A stretch of 64,000 nucleotides of DNA. It comes from CBDBCU01 sp965242615 (GTDB taxonomy: Bacteria; Chloroflexota; Dehalococcoidia; Lucifugimonadales; UBA3495). A program made the translations under genes and the position numbers. Location of the stretch: assembly GCA_965242615.1 (NCBI GenBank), contig CBDESR010000004.1:620001-684000 (forward strand), read 5' to 3'. The first letter of the stretch is position 1, and each line of letters opens with the position of its first letter. The notes under the pieces were generated by a model that saw nothing but the letters and a program-made list of their open reading frames with translations, did not search any database and was not told where the DNA came from. Positions 17,842 through 26,328 of this stretch are shown here, one piece after another.

Positions 17842-18186
17842 GTGAGTTATCAATCCGATGCCCATTCCCAGGCGATGGAAGCGGCCTTCTTTGCCGATGA
17901 AGCCCGGCACCGGGGCGATTTGGAAAAGTCGGCAGAACTGTTTGAGCGGGCGTTGGAACTGGAGTTGCAAGCCCTGTCGGAAGCTAAAGACACCGCCGGG
18001 CTTTGGGGGGCGGTTCTCCACCGCAGCGCGGCTTGGCTGGCTTTGGACTGCAATCAGCCCCGCTTGGCTGAAAAACTGGCTTGCAAGGCGTTGGCCGGCG
18101 ACCCCGACCCGGGCATAGCCGCCCATCTGCGGGAAGTTCTGCTCACGGCCCACCAGCGGATGGGCGTTAAGGTTAAGGCGGCTTAA
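17842..18186 (+). CDS. Small TPR-like helical protein
   Basis: A 114-residue protein that looks like two to three tetratricopeptide-like helical hairpins: EAAFFADEARHRGDLEKSAE, then ERALELELQAL and SAAWLALDCNQPRLAEKLA, ending HLREVL. The GTG start at 17842 was chosen because the frame upstream overlaps the BtuF-like gene. It probably forms an operon with that gene. A protein-interaction role is inferred; no catalytic motif is visible. Confidence 0.7.
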   Translation: MSYQSDAHSQAMEAAFFADEARHRGDLEKSAELFERALELELQALSEAKDTAGLWGAVLHRSAAWLALDCNQPRLAEKLACKALAGDPDPGIAAHLREVLLTAHQRMGVKVKAA

Positions 18187-18224
18187 CCGGTGAAAAGCGC
18201 GGTGGACTGAACCGTCCCGCAAGA

Positions 18225-18250
18225 TGGAGAATTATATCTGTAATTCTCCA
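18225..18250. other. Perfect 10-bp inverted repeat upstream of helicase gene
   Basis: TGGAGAATTA (18225-18234) and TAATTCTCCA (18241-18250) are exact reverse complements around a 6-base loop, 45 bases upstream of the -35 box of the next gene. It could be a terminator of the preceding operon (no T tract) or an operator. Confidence 0.5.
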
Positions 18251-18294
18251 CTGTCCGTTTCTTGAACCGATTAAGCAAGATTCCCAAAACTACC

Positions 18295-18323
18295 TTGCAA
18301 TTTAGCCCGCGTCATAACATAAT
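18295..18323 (+). promoter_or_regulatory. Promoter of the XPD/DinG-like helicase gene
   Basis: TTGCAA (18295-18300), a 17-base spacer and CATAAT (18318-18323) precede the gene by about 30 bases; both boxes are one to two changes from consensus. Confidence 0.55.
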
Positions 18324-18352
18324 GTGACAGCAGTAAATTGCGAGGTGGACTC

Positions 18353-20245
18353 TTGGTTAAGTCTCCGAAGTCTTTGGGACTTCCTTACGATTCCTGGCGG
18401 TCCAACCAACATAGGGCTTTGGAAGCCTTGGGGAAACACGGTGAAGGACTGCTTTGCCTGCAAGCCCCCACGGGTTCTGGCAAGACTGGTATTGCCCTTG
18501 CTTGGGGGCTTTCCAGTAGCGATGAGCGTACCCTCATCCTGACCCAGCGCAATACCGAGCTTACTCAGTATGAGAAGGTTGTCGGTTTTGAGCATCCGGA
18601 CGTGGCTTTTATCCGGGGGCAGCGGCATTATCATTGTTTGTTGCGAGGGGACAAGGATGACCCTCGGAAAGTTTCTGCGTTGCCGGAGGAGCCGTGCCAG
18701 TCGGATAAACCCCATTGCGACTTAGCCGAATGCGAGTGGCCTCGGTTCGACGACAGTGCTCCTTGCCACGATATGAAGAAGCCACAGGAGGAGTGCCCTT
18801 TCTATTCAGAGTGCCCTTACATAGTGGCCCGGGGCACCGCTCGAGAGGCTAACGTGGTCGTCACTAACTATCGCTACGGCATTTACGCTTTGTGGCTTGA
18901 TAATATCGTCGGAGAGTTTGACCGATTAGTGGCAGACGAGGCCCACGACCTTTTGTCAATTTTGACGGACATTTGTACCTTGCAGCTCAACTTGAGGCGT
19001 TTTAGCGACGCCTTGACCCAGATTTTGCGGCCTAACGACTACGATGTTGTCCGGATTATGGCTGAGCAGCGGGCCAGACGCGCCGGGCGAAACCCTGCTA
19101 GTAGTGATTTTCCGGCGTTCTATAATTCGGCCAGGACGCGGGTAGCTGAGGAAATTAACATTTGCCGGGAGGCTATTGAAGGTCTGGTTAATAGCTGCCG
19201 ACAATCAGTGCAAGCCGAGCGTCCAGACCGCACTTTGTTGCCGGTGGTGGATTTTGCTCAGCGTTTCCGCACCCTTGCTGGAGAAATCCGGGACGCCTTC
19301 ACTGATGATGCGGATATGTCTGGCTCAGAAAAGCGGCTGTCGGAGAATGTGAGAGCCAGGTATTATGAGTTGTGTTCTCTGGCCGATCTGCCTTCGGATT
19401 TGTACGATAACCTTGTCCCGCCGGCCGACTTTCAGCCGGACTTTCCGCGGTACGCTCCAGTGGATTTGCGTCGGAGTGGACTGGCCCGCCGGCGGTTCTG
19501 GAATCGGACCGCCTGTTCTCTAGCTATGTCTGGTACTTTGCCGCAATATGACGCGTTGGGGTATTCCTTGGGGCTGGAGGAAATGCCCCAAGTGTTGCGC
19601 TTGCCCCAAGAGTTCTTACCAGAACGCCGGCCGGTTTATGTATGGTCTAAAGAGCTGGACCTGAAATTTGAAACCGGCTACCAAGACCTTCCCTTGTTGC
19701 ATCGGATGGTTGATAAGTTGCTGGAAAATCCGCGGTTGTCTGCCGGCAAAGGCATAGTTCTCTGGCCCAGCTATCGGTGGATGCACGATTATCTTGAGCA
19801 TCTGAGGGTGCTGTCTGTAGTCCAGCACCAGTTGCTCTATCATACCTCCAGCGAAGACGCTAATGACGCGCTGGAGCAGTTCAAAGAGGCAGCTGGCCCC
19901 ACGATCCTTATGTCGCCGACAGCGTACCAGGCGATTGACCTGCCCGACGATGCCTGCCGCTTCATCGTCATCGTCCGCCCTTTCTGGCCGGTCACTTCCC
20001 CGGGAACTCTCGACTGGTATCGCAGACAGCGTTTGCCCGGATTCATGCCGCGTACGGCAGGTCTCAAAATGATTCAAGCTGCAGGACGCGGATTCCGAAA
20101 CGAGGATGACTGGTGCGAGGTTTATGTGGTGGATAAAGGTCAAGGCGACTCCATAGTGCGGGAACTCCGTAACCCCGACTATGGCCTGAAAGTCCATCGA
20201 GTTTCTGACTTGCTAGCCCCGGCTTATCGCAAGGTTCCCGGTTAG
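18353..20245 (+). CDS. XPD/DinG-like Fe-S superfamily 2 helicase
   Basis: A 630-residue helicase. Walker A is APTGSGKTG, the DEAH box is VADEAHDLL, and motif VI-type IQAAGRGFRN lies near the C-terminus. Between motifs Ia and II is a cysteine cluster (CQSDKPHC, then ECEWP, PCHDM, ECPFYSEC) of the kind that holds the 4Fe-4S cluster of XPD/DinG helicases. I chose TTG 18353 as start because GAGGTGG lies at 18342-18348 with ideal spacing; the TTG at 18338 lacks one. Codon use is visibly more AT-tolerant than neighbours (many TCT, TTT, GTT, GAG), hinting at recent transfer. It has no defence partner next to it. A DNA-repair or standalone defence role are both possible. Confidence 0.85.
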   Translation: MVKSPKSLGLPYDSWRSNQHRALEALGKHGEGLLCLQAPTGSGKTGIALAWGLSSSDERTLILTQRNTELTQYEKVVGFEHPDVAFIRGQRHYHCLLRGDKDDPRKVSALPEEPCQSDKPHCDLAECEWPRFDDSAPCHDMKKPQEECPFYSECPYIVARGTAREANVVVTNYRYGIYALWLDNIVGEFDRLVADEAHDLLSILTDICTLQLNLRRFSDALTQILRPNDYDVVRIMAEQRARRAGRNPASSDFPAFYNSARTRVAEEINICREAIEGLVNSCRQSVQAERPDRTLLPVVDFAQRFRTLAGEIRDAFTDDADMSGSEKRLSENVRARYYELCSLADLPSDLYDNLVPPADFQPDFPRYAPVDLRRSGLARRRFWNRTACSLAMSGTLPQYDALGYSLGLEEMPQVLRLPQEFLPERRPVYVWSKELDLKFETGYQDLPLLHRMVDKLLENPRLSAGKGIVLWPSYRWMHDYLEHLRVLSVVQHQLLYHTSSEDANDALEQFKEAAGPTILMSPTAYQAIDLPDDACRFIVIVRPFWPVTSPGTLDWYRRQRLPGFMPRTAGLKMIQAAGRGFRNEDDWCEVYVVDKGQGDSIVRELRNPDYGLKVHRVSDLLAPAYRKVPG

Positions 20246-20314
20246 TCCAAGGGACGACATCGAGTCGGATGGGTTAGAGAGTGCCCGCCCCGGTTAAGGT
20301 CTCCCTCGAACGAT

Positions 20315-21415
20315 TCACCCCACCAAATCCCCCACCGTCCGCTCTACCAACTCCACCGGCACATCCCGCCGCACTACCGCCTTGCCCACATCCTCCAACA
20401 GCACCCAGCGATTGCTGCCGCCGGCCACCTTTTTGTCCAGGGACATTGCCCGCCGAATGTCCGCTACCGCTACGCCCGGGGCGCCCGTAGGCAGCTTAAA
20501 GCGTTGCAGCAGGCGGTATTGGCGGTCGACTACTGCCTGGTCCAGCAACCCCATCTCCCGGGCAATTCTAGCCGCGCCCATCATCCCGATTGCCACCCCC
20601 TCGCCGTGCATAAACCGCCCGTATTCGGTGGACGCCTCCAAAGCGTGGCCGATGGTATGCCCATAGTTCAGCAATATGCGGATGTCCAGAGTTTCCCGTT
20701 CATCCTGGCTGACGACTTCCGCTTTAATCGCCATACTGCGGCGGATGACGGCGGGGGCTATTTCCGGCTCGACATTCATCAGAGCCTCGGCGTGTTCCTC
20801 GAAAGTATCCACCAGGTCGGCATCCAGGATAAACCCGTGCTTAATGGCTTCGGCCCAACCCTCGGCCAGCTCCCGTTGGCCCAAAGTGGACAGGGTTTGC
20901 ACATCGGCCAGCACCGCCTTGGGCTGGTAAAAAGCGCCCACCAGATTTTTCCCCTGCGGCAGGTTGACCGCTACCTTGCCGCCAATCGAGGCGTCCACCA
21001 TCGCCGCCATACTGGTCGGCACTTGCACAAAGGGGACGCCGCGCAGGAAAGTCGCCGCCACATAGCCGGCCAAATCGCCCACCACGCCGCCGCCCACGGC
21101 AATGATGGGATGTCCCCGTTCTGCCCGCAGGCTAACCAGCCACTCGTAAATGGATTGGGCCAGGGCGTTGGTCTTGCTGGGTTCGCCGGGCGGGATGATA
21201 AAGCAGTGGGCGGCGATGCCCCGCTTTTGCAACGCCCGCTGCGCCCGCCGCCCGTAGCGGTTCATCAAATTTTCGTCGGTGATGATATAAGCCGGGCCGC
21301 CAAGCCCCAGGTCAATAAGCCGGTCACCCAGTTGGTCAATAATGCCCCAACCGGCAATGACCGGGTAAGACCCCCCGGCGTGGTGCACGGTAGCCGCAAG
21401 GTTCGGGTCGGACAT
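20315..21415 (-). CDS. aroB: 3-dehydroquinate synthase
   Basis: Second step of the shikimate pathway: converts DAHP to 3-dehydroquinate with NAD and a metal ion. The 366-residue protein contains GGGVVGDLAGYVAA, FVQVPTSMAAMVDASIGGK and NYGHTIGHALE, the NAD-binding and metal-site signatures. ATG 21415 is preceded by AGGAGG; the frame extension upstream lacks similarity. It follows the Fic gene at 42 bases and aroK lies beyond it, so these three genes form one minus-strand run with the Fic gene interrupting the usual aroK-aroB pair. Confidence 0.96.
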   Translation of the reverse strand: MSDPNLAATVHHAGGSYPVIAGWGIIDQLGDRLIDLGLGGPAYIITDENLMNRYGRRAQRALQKRGIAAHCFIIPPGEPSKTNALAQSIYEWLVSLRAERGHPIIAVGGGVVGDLAGYVAATFLRGVPFVQVPTSMAAMVDASIGGKVAVNLPQGKNLVGAFYQPKAVLADVQTLSTLGQRELAEGWAEAIKHGFILDADLVDTFEEHAEALMNVEPEIAPAVIRRSMAIKAEVVSQDERETLDIRILLNYGHTIGHALEASTEYGRFMHGEGVAIGMMGAARIAREMGLLDQAVVDRQYRLLQRFKLPTGAPGVAVADIRRAMSLDKKVAGGSNRWVLLEDVGKAVVRRDVPVELVERTVGDLVG

Positions 21416-21457
21416 TAGGGATGCCTCCTGAGGATGATGGTGCTGGCGGCGCAAGGA

Positions 21458-23014
21458 TTAGGTCAGGAAACCGCGCCAGTAGTTGAGGGCTACACCAAAA
21501 CTATGCTCGATCCAATCGATAAACCGGTCGGTGGCCGCTATGGCATCAACTTCCCCAGTGAAAGTGAAGTGTTCGACGGTGCAATCCTTGAAGTAGGACG
21601 TGCCTTCGGACTGCCCTTCAGCGGCTTCGGGGTAATGCTCAATCAGGGCAAAGGCGGTGGCTTCCATTATCCCGCTGAGTTCCCGGCCGGTGTGGTGCAA
21701 AGAAATTACAAACACCAGCCGGGGCGGGCGGGCGGCGGCGTCCCTCAAGTCGTTTTGCAATGACAGCTTGACAAAGAACCGGGCTTCGTTCAGGTTCACC
21801 CAGCTTTTGGCGTTATTAGCCGTAGTGACTACTTCCTCCCGGTACCAGTGTTCCCGGTCGCCGGGGCCGCCGGTGTCCAAGAAAGGACTCAATGACATAC
21901 CGACTTCGTTGAGGCGGTGACTTATGCTGTCGCCGGCGCTGGTCAGGTAATTCTCCGCAATGCCGCGGAAATGTCCGGCAACTTCATTAACCGAGCGCAG
22001 TTGTGCCGCCTGATCCTGATTCCGCTTTTGGAGCTGCTCGACGATATGGTCAACTACTTGGCTCACCACGCCGGGTTGGGCGGCCGGCTCCGGTTCCCCC
22101 AATGCTTGCAGGATAGTCCGCTTCTCTGACTGGACAATCAAGTCAATAAAGGGATTAAGGTCGCCGCCATCCGCCAACTCCAGAGCTTGGATGTATTTCT
22201 CACGGCTACTCAGAGATTGGGTGTATTCCTCACGGCTACTCCGGGATTGGCTGTATTCCTCATATCCATCCCGGTAGATTACGATGGGCAAGTAGTTTTC
22301 CTTGACCAGATGCCAAGTCAGCAACGCCCGCACTACCCGCCCGTTGCCGTCCTGAAAGGGATGGATTTGCGTAAAGGCGTGGTGTAGCCAAGCCCCGGTC
22401 AGGATGGGATGGCAAGACTTCTGTTGCATTTCGTTGTAGAAACGCAACAGGTTGTCGACTTCGCTATCCACCTGCTCCGGAGGGCAGTATTGGTGGAGTC
22501 TGCCGTCGGGACGCTTAGGATTGTTGGGCTGTTCCTTGAATTTCCCCTTGTCCAATCGGGCTTCAAACAAGGTGCCAAACTGGTCGACAGCCGCGTAGGT
22601 ATCCTGATGCCGAGTAATTACTTGGTGCAGCTGGCGGATGAAAGACACCGTTAACGGATTTCCGGCCCGTATATAACTGGACACGGACGCTATAGCCTCT
22701 TGGTGGTCATTAAGCACCGCCACCAAGTCCTGCGGCTCTTTGTTAGTGGAACTCCGCTCAATATATTCGGCGACGATACCCCGCTGAATCAGGGTTTCGG
22801 TTACGCCCCGGTCAAGGGTGTATAAGCCCTCGATGATGCCGGTTTCAATGGCCCAACTCCGTTCCAACCTTTCCAAGTAAGGCCGAAAGGCAGCATCACC
22901 GCGCAACTCCAATATGTTGCGCCACTGCCGTTGCAGCGCGTCGATTTCAGTAAAATCGTACCCCTCGCTGGCGGCGTCAATCGGTTTGATGGGCTGCCAC
23001 TGGTGGCCAATCAT
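21458..23014 (-). CDS. Fic-domain AMPylase-type protein
   Basis: A 518-residue Fic protein. The catalytic motif is HPFQDGNGRVVRALL, matching HxFx(D/E)GNGRxxR. Near the N-terminus, TGIIEG fits the inhibitory helix motif (S/T)xxxE(G/N), so it is probably a self-inhibited class II enzyme. Fic proteins transfer AMP or related groups to Tyr/Ser/Thr of targets. A tandem 10-residue repeat (EEYSQSRSSR / EEYTQSLSSR) follows the Fic core, encoded by two 30-bp units at 22201-22260 with a partial third. The start ATG 23014 is preceded by AGGAG. The gene sits between aroK and aroB with 41- and 42-base gaps. Target unknown. Confidence 0.88.
   Translation of the reverse strand: MIGHQWQPIKPIDAASEGYDFTEIDALQRQWRNILELRGDAAFRPYLERLERSWAIETGIIEGLYTLDRGVTETLIQRGIVAEYIERSSTNKEPQDLVAVLNDHQEAIASVSSYIRAGNPLTVSFIRQLHQVITRHQDTYAAVDQFGTLFEARLDKGKFKEQPNNPKRPDGRLHQYCPPEQVDSEVDNLLRFYNEMQQKSCHPILTGAWLHHAFTQIHPFQDGNGRVVRALLTWHLVKENYLPIVIYRDGYEEYSQSRSSREEYTQSLSSREKYIQALELADGGDLNPFIDLIVQSEKRTILQALGEPEPAAQPGVVSQVVDHIVEQLQKRNQDQAAQLRSVNEVAGHFRGIAENYLTSAGDSISHRLNEVGMSLSPFLDTGGPGDREHWYREEVVTTANNAKSWVNLNEARFFVKLSLQNDLRDAAARPPRLVFVISLHHTGRELSGIMEATAFALIEHYPEAAEGQSEGTSYFKDCTVEHFTFTGEVDAIAATDRFIDWIEHSFGVALNYWRGFLT
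22185..22260. repeat. 30-bp tandem repeat within the Fic gene
   Basis: Two 30-base units at 22201-22230 and 22231-22260 differ at only a few positions, preceded by a degenerate partial unit from about 22185. Being a multiple of three, copy-number change would keep frame and lengthen a polar loop of the Fic protein. Confidence 0.85.
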
Positions 23015-23055
23015 CGCTGACTCCTGACTGAAACCCGGTAGGCCGGACACCCCCA

Positions 23056-23583
23056 TTATACCCCCGCTTGCCACAACTCCAAAATCTCCTCCGCCGTCTG
23101 CTCCGGGTTCCCCTCGTCAGTGGCGATTTGGTAATGGGCTTGAGCGTAAGCCGCGGCCCGCTGCGCCAGCAACTCCCGGATGCGTTCCAGCGGATTATCC
23201 CCGGCCAGCAGCGGCCGCGCCGCTTGCCCAGCGCCCCCGTTCAGCCGTTGGCAAATAGTCTCCGGCCGGGCCGTCAGGCAAAAGACGGCGCCGGCGGCCA
23301 GCATCGTCCGGCGGTTATCCGGGTCGAGGAAAGCCCCGCCGCCGGCAGCGATAACCTTGCCGGAACCGGCGCAAAGTTCGGCGATAACCGCTTTTTCCAG
23401 AGCGCGAAATGCCGCCTCGCCCTGCTCGGCAAAGATTTGCTCTATAGACTGGCCGGCCCGCTGAACAATGACGGCGTCAGCATCGGCCAAAGGCCGCCCG
23501 GTACGCCGGGCCAGGACGCGCCCCACCCGGCTTTTGCCGGTCGCCATAAAGCCCACCAGGATAATGTTGTTGGGCTGGGACAA
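23056..23583 (-). CDS. aroK: Shikimate kinase
   Basis: Phosphorylates shikimate at the 3-hydroxyl with ATP. The 175-residue protein has Walker A GFMATGKSRVGR, the shikimate-site Asp pair in DADAVI, the GGG motif in IAAGGGAF, and the lid region RPLLAG. Length is normal for the family. The gene opens the aroK-Fic-aroB run and lies 25 bases downstream of the two-domain VOC protein gene on the same strand. Confidence 0.95.
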   Translation of the reverse strand: MSQPNNIILVGFMATGKSRVGRVLARRTGRPLADADAVIVQRAGQSIEQIFAEQGEAAFRALEKAVIAELCAGSGKVIAAGGGAFLDPDNRRTMLAAGAVFCLTARPETICQRLNGGAGQAARPLLAGDNPLERIRELLAQRAAAYAQAHYQIATDEGNPEQTAEEILELWQAGV

Positions 23584-23608
23584 AACGCCCTCTTTCCCGC
23601 CGGGACGA

Positions 23609-24433
23609 CTAATCCGGTAGCTGCGTCAGGTGCATCCGACTGCCCATCGTGCCGGCGGTGTCGAAGTAAAGCACCTGCTGCCCCACCGAATTGGTATTGG
23701 GCGCGTCGGCAACGAACTGAAATCCCCGCTGGCAGCAGTCGGCAATGCCGGCGCGAATGTCATCCAGCACATAGCCCACATGATCCATAGCGTGCTGCCC
23801 GCCCAAAGCCTCCGGGTCGCTGGGTTCAATCAACTCCACCTGCACCTGCCCGAAGTTCACAAAGGCGTTGCGCCGCCCGGCCCGGGACGGCCCGCCGCCC
23901 AGATAAACCCCGTCGAACTTTTCAATATACCAGGCAATAGCCGCGTCCAAATCCGGCACCAGATACCCGGCGTGGACGATTTTAGCGATGGGAACGCCGC
24001 CGCCTACGCCGGTCGGATTGGCGTCCGCCGGCGCCGGCAGTTGGGTCAAATGGAGAAAGACGCCGTTGGTAGTAGTGGGGTCGAAGTAAAGCAACTGCTG
24101 CCCCAACTGATTAGTGCGCGGCGCATCCGCCAGAAACTTGAACCCCCGGGCTTGGCAGTCGGCAATAGCCTGCCGGATGTCCGGCACCACATAGCCGACA
24201 TGGTGCATCACCAGCCCGCCGTCCGGGATGGCGGAAGTATCCGCCGGCTGAATCAGCTCCACCTCCACCTGCCCGAAACGGAGAAAAGCGTTGACCCCGC
24301 CGCCGGGAACCTGCACGCTGCTGGACACCGGGCCGCCATCGGCATTCTCCGCGCCAAAGCCCCGGTTAAACCAGGCAACCGCCGCATCCAAATCGGCGGT
24401 GTAATACCCGATATGCTGAATCTTGTCAAACAT
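23609..24433 (-). CDS. Two-domain VOC (glyoxalase/epimerase-like) protein
   Basis: A 274-residue protein made of two tandem vicinal-oxygen-chelate domains. Each repeats the pattern I(Q/V)H(I/A)GY, FGQVxVELI(Q/E)P, (H/D)HVGYV..DIR..IADC and GQQ(L/V)LYFD: first copy residues 1-133, second about 148-274. The arrangement resembles methylmalonyl-CoA epimerases and extradiol dioxygenases, which place His and Glu around a divalent metal. Internal duplication within one chain gives a pseudo-dimer. The substrate cannot be told from sequence. Confidence 0.85.
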   Translation of the reverse strand: MFDKIQHIGYYTADLDAAVAWFNRGFGAENADGGPVSSSVQVPGGGVNAFLRFGQVEVELIQPADTSAIPDGGLVMHHVGYVVPDIRQAIADCQARGFKFLADAPRTNQLGQQLLYFDPTTTNGVFLHLTQLPAPADANPTGVGGGVPIAKIVHAGYLVPDLDAAIAWYIEKFDGVYLGGGPSRAGRRNAFVNFGQVQVELIEPSDPEALGGQHAMDHVGYVLDDIRAGIADCCQRGFQFVADAPNTNSVGQQVLYFDTAGTMGSRMHLTQLPD

Positions 24434-24598
24434 AAAACCATCCTTCGCCAGTGAAAAGGTTGGGGGATATTATGCCATAAATATGGGAATTATCTACCTT
24501 TTACCCCCTTGCTTTGTCCGACTTGCCGTAAAGTAGTGTTTCAAGTTTGCCGATTTATGCTATCATTTACTGCACAATTCAAGCAGGGGGCGTAGATT

Positions 24599-25441
24599 AT
24601 GGAAGTGGGCGTTTTTATGGCCTTGTCCAGCCAGGCGTTGGATGTGGCGGAGTTGGCGAAGCAAGCGGAAGCGGTGGGGTTTGAGTCGCTGTGGGTGCCG
24701 GAACATCCGATTATGCCGGTGCAGACCACGAGCCGCTATCACGGGACGGCGGACGGCTCGATCCCGGAGTATATGACCGATATGGTCGATCCCTATATGG
24801 CGTTGGCCCGGGCGGCGGCGGTTACGGACAACATCAAGCTGGGTACCAGCATATCCCTGATCCCGGAGCGCAATCCGCTGCTGACGGCCAAGGTTATCGC
24901 TACGCTGGATTTGCATTCCGGCGGGCGGTTCATCCTGGGCGTGGGCGCCGGTTGGCTGCGGGAGGAAACGGAGATTATGGGCGGGGATTTTGACCATCGC
25001 TGGACGCAGACCCGGGAGTCCATCCTGGTGATGAAAGAGCTGTGGACGAAAGCCGAAGCCGAGTTTCACGGGAAATACTTTGACTTCCCGCCGGTGAAGT
25101 GCTATCCCAAGCCGGTACAGCAGCCGCATCCGCCGGTATTCCTCGGCGGCACCGCTAAAAATGTATTCCGCCGGGTAGTGGGCTGGGCGGATGGTTGGCT
25201 GCCGGCCGGGCCGACGGTAGAGCAGGTCAAGGCGGGCCGGGCGGCGTTGGATGAATTGGCGGAAGCGGCCGGCCGGGAGCCGGGGTCGATTCAGATAACC
25301 GCTTTTGCCGTTCCCGCCGACCGGGAGCAGTTGGCGCAGTATGCGGAAGCCGGGGCTAACCGGGCTATCGTAATGCTGCCGAACACGAAAGACCCGGCGG
25401 CGTTGGACGAACTGGAGCGGTTGGGGAAGGCGGCGCTGTAG
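24599..25441 (+). CDS. LLM-class F420/flavin-dependent oxidoreductase
   Basis: A 280-residue luciferase-like monooxygenase fold protein. Features are the N-terminal MEVGVFMALSS strand, GFESLWVPEHP, KLGTSISLIPERNPLLTAK, GRFILGVGAGWLREE (cofactor phosphate region) and PPVFLGGTAKN. Many relatives use F420 (the TIGR03619-like type). The substrate is unknown. The gene stands alone between divergent VOC and a cluster of small genes. It is one of three LLM genes in the window (also 31555-32745 and 41340-42422), a family expanded in Dehalococcoidia/SAR202-like genomes. Confidence 0.9.
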   Translation: MEVGVFMALSSQALDVAELAKQAEAVGFESLWVPEHPIMPVQTTSRYHGTADGSIPEYMTDMVDPYMALARAAAVTDNIKLGTSISLIPERNPLLTAKVIATLDLHSGGRFILGVGAGWLREETEIMGGDFDHRWTQTRESILVMKELWTKAEAEFHGKYFDFPPVKCYPKPVQQPHPPVFLGGTAKNVFRRVVGWADGWLPAGPTVEQVKAGRAALDELAEAAGREPGSIQITAFAVPADREQLAQYAEAGANRAIVMLPNTKDPAALDELERLGKAAL

Positions 25442-25527
25442 GGGGCGGCTTTCAGCGCGCTAATGCCGGGTATGTTTGATAAACGGCGCGGCCGGTGTGA
25501 ACACCCGGCCGCCGCCGTGGAGCAGCG

Positions 25528-25749
25528 ATGATGAGTGATTATTTGACGTCCAGTATCCGTTATACGGAGCAGGAAATTATCCAGCGGCAGGAAAAGCTGG
25601 CGGCCGCTGCTACGAACCAGGAACGGGAATATCAGTCGTTCCATATCCGCCGGGAGCAAGAGCGGTTGGCGAAGTTCCGGAAATGGGCGGAGAACCCTGA
25701 CTTTGGCGAGGGTTGCCCCGGTTGTTGCCCTTGCTGCGACAACCCGTAG
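25528..25749 (+). CDS. Small Cys-rich-tail protein, unknown
   Basis: A 73-residue protein: a charged helical stretch with many Gln/Arg/Glu (about 10-55) followed by a Cys-rich tail, EGCPGCCPCCDNP. The clustered cysteines could bind a metal. GGAG lies upstream of the double ATG at 25528/25531. I do not recognise a family. It begins a run of three small genes upstream of the molybdoenzyme subunit. Confidence 0.6.
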   Translation: MMSDYLTSSIRYTEQEIIQRQEKLAAAATNQEREYQSFHIRREQERLAKFRKWAENPDFGEGCPGCCPCCDNP

Positions 25750-25775
25750 TTCGGATAGTGTAGGGGGGTAGCAGG

Positions 25776-25874
25776 ATGAATGTTTTGCATTGGGCGGTGA
25801 TCAGCGTGGGGGCTTTCCTGGCCGGCGTGGGAATCGCATTGCTGATTCAGATGGCGGCCGCCGTGCTAAAATAG
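25776..25874 (+). CDS. 32-residue single-pass membrane peptide
   Basis: ATG 25776 to TAG 25874 encodes MNVLHWAVISVGAFLAG followed by VGIALLIQMAAAVLK: almost one continuous hydrophobic helix with a C-terminal Lys. A purine-rich site precedes the ATG. It lies 26 bases after the Cys-rich small protein and 64 before the acidic one. Very short proteins of this type are often membrane-complex accessories, but the function is unknown. Confidence 0.5.
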   Translation: MNVLHWAVISVGAFLAGVGIALLIQMAAAVLK

Positions 25875-25938
25875 GTTTCCATAAGCGCCATTAAGCGGGT
25901 TGCTATCAAGCGCCAACAAAAGCACGGAGCGTAAGGTT

Positions 25939-26220
25939 ATGCCGCCGTTGCGAGTCCATTATCTCCCCACGCCGGATTTTTCGGCTTTAATCTGCGGGAC
26001 GCCCCACAGCGATATCGAGGACTTGCGGACTACGCAAGACGGCTCTCAGGTCGACTGTCGCCGTTGTCTCCGCTACATCGAGCCTTACCGCGCCAACCCG
26101 GCCACCTTGGCCGCTTACGGAGCCGGCTGCGTCGCCGGCTACAGCGCCGGCTATGACGCCGGCTTTGGCGATGCCGATGTCTATGACGATGACGAGGAGG
26201 ACGATGACGATTGGGGGTAG
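25939..26220 (+). CDS. Small protein with CxxC and strongly acidic tail, unknown
   Basis: A 93-residue protein. An upstream Cys (ALICGTPHS) and CRRC form a possible zinc knuckle; then comes a Gly/Ala/Tyr-rich stretch (AAYGAGCVAGYSAGYDAGFG) and a tail of Asp/Glu ending in DDWG. ATG 25939 has AAGG upstream; the frame before it is not supported. It precedes the molybdopterin subunit by 108 bases. No family recognised. Confidence 0.6.
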   Translation: MPPLRVHYLPTPDFSALICGTPHSDIEDLRTTQDGSQVDCRRCLRYIEPYRANPATLAAYGAGCVAGYSAGYDAGFGDADVYDDDEEDDDDWG

Positions 26221-26328
26221 CCGGGAAAAGGGCTGCCGCCGGATAGCCCGGTACAGACTGACCGCATAATCCGGTCAATTGTGGAACTGACCGGCGGGGC
26301 GGCATAAGAGAATGATCGAGAGGTTGTT

